Shown here: positions 60,720 through 64,000 of the stretch, in pieces
Position numbering within the stretch: the first letter of the stretch is position 1
Layout of the letters: each line of letters begins with the position of its first letter
Assembly (NCBI RefSeq): GCF_047948215.1
Contig: NC_134464.1
Span: 35,401,020 to 35,465,019, forward strand
Length of the DNA stretch: 64,000 nucleotides
Source of the DNA: Lycorma delicatula
Lineage: Eukaryota; Arthropoda; Insecta; Hemiptera; Fulgoridae
Direction: 5' to 3'
Position numbers and translations under genes: made by a program
The notes under the pieces: generated by a model
Databases searched by the model: none
Told to the model about the DNA's origin: nothing
Seen by the model: the letters and a program-made list of their open reading frames with translations, nothing else

Positions 60720-61010
60720 ATAATGAACCATGTGACCTTAAGTTGAGCATAACTTAAAAATGACTCAACCAGTCCTTATCAGATTTTCACATGCACTACT
60801 TTAACATACACTACTTCAGCATATCTAAATATCAATGAAATTAATTTAGCAGTTTAGGAGTTTTCAAGCCACAACATTTTATACATAGAGTCTATATATA
60901 TTGTTTTTATATATAAGAAAACCCCAATTTAAGTTTAACCTCCCCCTAATCCTATCATGCAACCGAATGTAATATTGTTTCTTTGAAAAGTTGGTGAAAA
61001 ATGGTTTGTA
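60720..61010 (+). repeat. interspersed repeat, partner of 4440-4760
   Basis: Contains cttaagttgagcataactta, gactcaacc, acatacactacttcagcata, atcaatgaaattaatttagc, a TATA-rich stretch with tataagaaaa, and ctatcatgcaacc, in the same order and orientation as the copy near 4.5 kb. Confidence 0.6.
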
Positions 61011-61154
61011 GGATTTTGATGTTCAGTGTTTGTTCGCAAATAACTTCTGATTGTGACATATCTATTTTCAAGAATAACATTCCACAGCAGGATTACTAAA
61101 CAAAATTAGGAATGTAGTGGTTTCTCTGTTTATTGTTAAAATGAGGCGATATTT

Positions 61155-61240
61155 TATCATGTTAAACCCACTGAAATGCAGGTGATATTCAGACCTGTTA
61201 GAAGTATTTTCTTCCTGTTCATTATAGGGATTGGCTGCTT
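61155..61240 (+). repeat. short interspersed repeat motif
   Basis: aacccactgaaatgcaggtg atattcag is the clearest copy of the small family also seen near 2753, 3795 and (inverted) 58270. Confidence 0.5.
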
Positions 61241-62555
61241 ATTGTTATGTAGAATTTTATTTCTTTATATTATAATTTAGTGAAACAAGTTTTCTTTCAT
61301 GTTCTAAAATTTCTGTGTTCCAAAATCGATGAAGAAATAATGATAAAAAATTTATATCTTAATTTTTCAGAAAATCAGAACCATTTGGTACAGTTTCTTA
61401 ACGCTGAAAAAATTAGTTGTTCATTTTATTGCATTATTTATTATTGGTTACCAGTTTAGAAATTGATTAATTATAAAGTACTTCATCTTGATGCAACACC
61501 ATTGATCAGAATCAAAATTATTAAATTTTACTGTAAAAAAAAAAAAAAAAAAGATCTAATCAGTATCCTTGAATGTGTGCGCGTGTGTAAATATTTATTA
61601 TTAAAAATAATAAATTTATTCTGAAAAATAATTGTAATATTCATTTGTATCAAATGAGAAAAAAAAATTATTATATCATATACTGTGATACTTTGATCAA
61701 TAAAAAAGGACCTTATTTATTATGCTTCCATTTTTATTTTCAATGAATTATCTAATGATGAAAATTATTTTTTATCTTATGTATATAAAAGTAAATTTAA
61801 AGTTTTCTTTTACAGGAACAGTAATATTTTGTTATTAAATTTTTAAATAATATTAATTTATTTGTGCTTTTTTATATTTAATGTGTATTCATTTTAGATT
61901 ACTCATAATTTATCATTTAACACCATAGTTATTTTATTTTACACTGATTTTGTACATTTATTACTTTCATATAATTGCATTTGCTATTTTATATGTGTAT
62001 ATATCTTCTCCTTTGTTAATTAATTTTGTAATATTGTTTTAATCAAGCGTTTTCCATAGTTTTCGTTGAGAGCCTTCAAGATAATGCTAGAGGATTTTAT
62101 TTTTTGTTATTTGTGAAATTGTATAATTTTATTCCTGATATTATCTATATAATATATAACTATTTTGTTCTGAGTAAAATATTCAAGGAAGATTACAAAT
62201 TATTTACAACAACTTTGTTGTGTTTCTTTATGACTTTATAACTAATAAAACTTTTTGTGTTATAAAAATCTATAAATATAAAATTGAGTACAAATTTTGT
62301 TTATTTACAGATTACGGATTTATCTTAAAACTATGATGGCTAATTATATTGTTAACTGAAACCGATTTGGTCAGTAAGAAAAGTTTTACTGAGAGTTATA
62401 AAAATATTAACACATATTATAAATATGTTATACATATTTTATAAACGGGTTGATATAAGTTTTTGTTTTTACATTCTTTACGAATAAAGATGTAGTGATA
62501 ATAAATCATATGTAAACTTTCGAAGAAACAGGCTACCTGTTTTCCAATATCTGTA
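61241..62555. other. A+T-rich noncoding DNA
   Basis: A poly-A tract lies at about 61534-61552. No gene or named repeat. Confidence 0.45.
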
Positions 62556-62559
62556 TTTA

Positions 62560-63440
62560 GTGAAGGAGATATACTTTGAGAAGGCCTCTTTTATCTGTGG
62601 TTAGGCCTTCAAGGACCACATAAGTATAATTTTATTGGTCTGTTTCTTTTTCTTTCAGAAGTTCTTCATTCTTTCAGACTGTTTAACTCTTCTTTCTTCA
62701 TTCCATTCTCCTCTTTTGGAGTTTTTTCTTTTCACCTGCAGGAACCTTTAATTCAAAAATTTTCTTTTCGATCTGGACAGTCACGTTCGATAATTTTGAA
62801 CTTTTTGAGCTCTTCTTTTATCTGTTGAACATAGCCACCGTGACCTTTGTAGATCCAGAGTTTATGGAAAATCAGTTTTTTAGCCTTGATTGGTTTATTA
62901 AGACCACGTGTCCATAAAAGTTAGTTATCATTTTCTTATTTTTACTTTCAGGTCTTCAATTTTATTTTTGTATATCTCTTTATTGGATCTCATTCAGTGG
63001 CCTTCTTCTGTTCTTCTTGGACCATAAGTCCTTAAAATTCTTCCTTTTGTCTTGAGTAGATCTTCTATTTCGTTTTGTTGTAGTATTCATGCTGTACAAG
63101 ATGTTTGATTAGCCTTATAACTGTTCCACAATGCCTTAATTTTGCATTTATAGTAAGGTTCTTTTTATTGTTAATATTCATTGTATAAAAGTTTAGTTCT
63201 AATATGTGCTTTTTTTTATCATAATCATCAGTTTATCTGTTCCATTTTTAACAATTATTTTTCCAAGATATTTAGAGTGGTTCGTGATCTTAATTTTGTC
63301 ATACTTTTTTTTCTGTTGTCTTTTTTGGATATTTCCTGGCACTTGACATCAATTTTGTCTTTGAAAAATTCTGCAAGCGTCTTTTTTCAGCTACTTCTTT
63401 CATTTGGTAAATTTGGTTGATTTCTTACTGTTCTGATATT
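62560..63440 (-). pseudogene. RTE-like LINE, C-terminal relic
   Basis: Minus-strand frames give KTLAEFFKDKIDVKCQEISK (near 63370), then after frameshifts QNEIEDLLKTKGRILRTYGP RRTEEGHWMRSNKEIY (63080-62970; family pattern EMEDL..KERRILRKILGP...G...RSN.ELY), KIEDLKVKIRK, and a basic tail GEWNEERRVKQSERMKNF (62720-62670; family pattern WSEERK..HSERMK.YW). These are the post-catalytic parts of the same LINE type as 5420-6365. Stops and frameshifts are frequent. Confidence 0.75.
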
Positions 63441-64000
63441 TAAAAACAAAATAAAAGAATAAAGTAATAATAATAATAATGAATCAATTATAAAACATTG
63501 CTTTGCTTTTATTATTTGATTATTTAAAGTCTTCGATGATCTTATGAAGTGACAGTGTTCGTAAAATAAACATACCAGTAGCCTGTTAGAATCTCTGGAT
63601 TACCAGGACATGACCTGTTCTAATTACGATTCAAAAACAGGATGGTGATGTGATACGATCAAGTACCATTAGCATTAAAATGCCAGGCCTGGAATTGTAT
63701 AAAATAGCAAAAGCAAGTGTGACTGTTATCGTTTGTTATTCAATTGGTTAAGCATATCTAAAATCATTAAGAAATTGGGACAAATACTCTTAAGTAGAAC
63801 ATCTTTTTAATGTGAAATAGTTCCTCATTTATTCTTACCAGAAATTGACCTTTATGATTGTATTTTTCTGTAATTTTAAAAAAAACCATCAGTTCCTTGA
63901 TGATAATTATTTCTTGGAAAGTGTTTGTTAACATCATATCCTGTCAAGAAAAACTTGTTTATAAGACAGCTAAGTTTGTCATTTTATGAACAAAGGTCAT
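63441..64000. other. noncoding DNA to window end
   Basis: A (taa)n run lies near 63464-63480. No gene recognised. Confidence 0.45.

Overview
This is a very A+T-rich eukaryotic window, with GT-AG introns, metazoan polyadenylation signals, tRNA-derived SINEs and many decayed transposons. An insect is most likely, and a hemipteran is a reasonable guess: there is a cuticle-like secreted Pro/Val-rich protein gene, and the transposase and LINE remnants are of types common in arthropod genomes. The species cannot be fixed from the sequence. No bacterial-type genes, operons, rRNA or CRISPR arrays were seen.

Two host genes are well supported, both on the minus strand. (1) mRpL41, the mitochondrial large-subunit ribosomal protein mL41: three exons (36128-35966, 33854-33754, 32150-31881) give 177 codons, and each junction restores the frame. 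Its introns hold a mariner-type relic and a Helitron 3' end. (2) A secreted Pro/Val/His-rich cuticle- or eggshell-like protein with exons 59529-59330 and 54835-54409. Its first coding exon was not found, and a phase-compatible alternative last exon lies at 52176-52137. A third, weaker host feature is a plus-strand terminal exon (8962-9084) of a gene that must begin further left.

Most of the rest is a transposon graveyard. 1-9 kb: mariner relic, SINE pieces, an RTE-like LINE relic on the minus strand, palindromes and twin hairpins. 9-20 kb: plain A+T-rich DNA, an internally deleted transposon with a TA duplication (14906-15817) and a minus-strand Tc1 relic. 20-29 kb: SINEs, a MITE (25481-26120) and a roughly 2.06-kb TIR-flanked DDE transposon (26648-28709) sitting in TA repeats. 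31.8-37.4 kb: the mRpL41 locus. 37-43.5 kb: SINEs, an unidentified stop-interrupted reading frame (38799-39422), a jockey-like LINE relic, an interspersed repeat and a pogo/Tigger relic. 43.5-47.7 kb: an R1-like LINE broken by a SINE, a longer relic related to the 14.9-kb transposon, and a foldback element. 49-60 kb: more SINEs, a hairpin-bearing repeat and the cuticle-like gene. 59.6-63.5 kb: two further LINE ends.

Two SINE families recur, called here SINE-A (head around TGGTCTAGTGGTGAA) and SINE-B (head GGCCTCCGTGGCGTGAGTGG). Their tRNA-like heads differ but their 3' tails look the same, which suggests they share one LINE partner. One SINE-B copy still has a perfect 15-bp target-site duplication, so it probably inserted recently.

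No previously undescribed multi-gene system was found. The observations most worth checking are the unidentified interrupted frame at 38.8-39.4 kb, the shared SINE tail, the candidate alternative terminal exon, and the foldback element carrying GCGGGATCCCGC in each arm.
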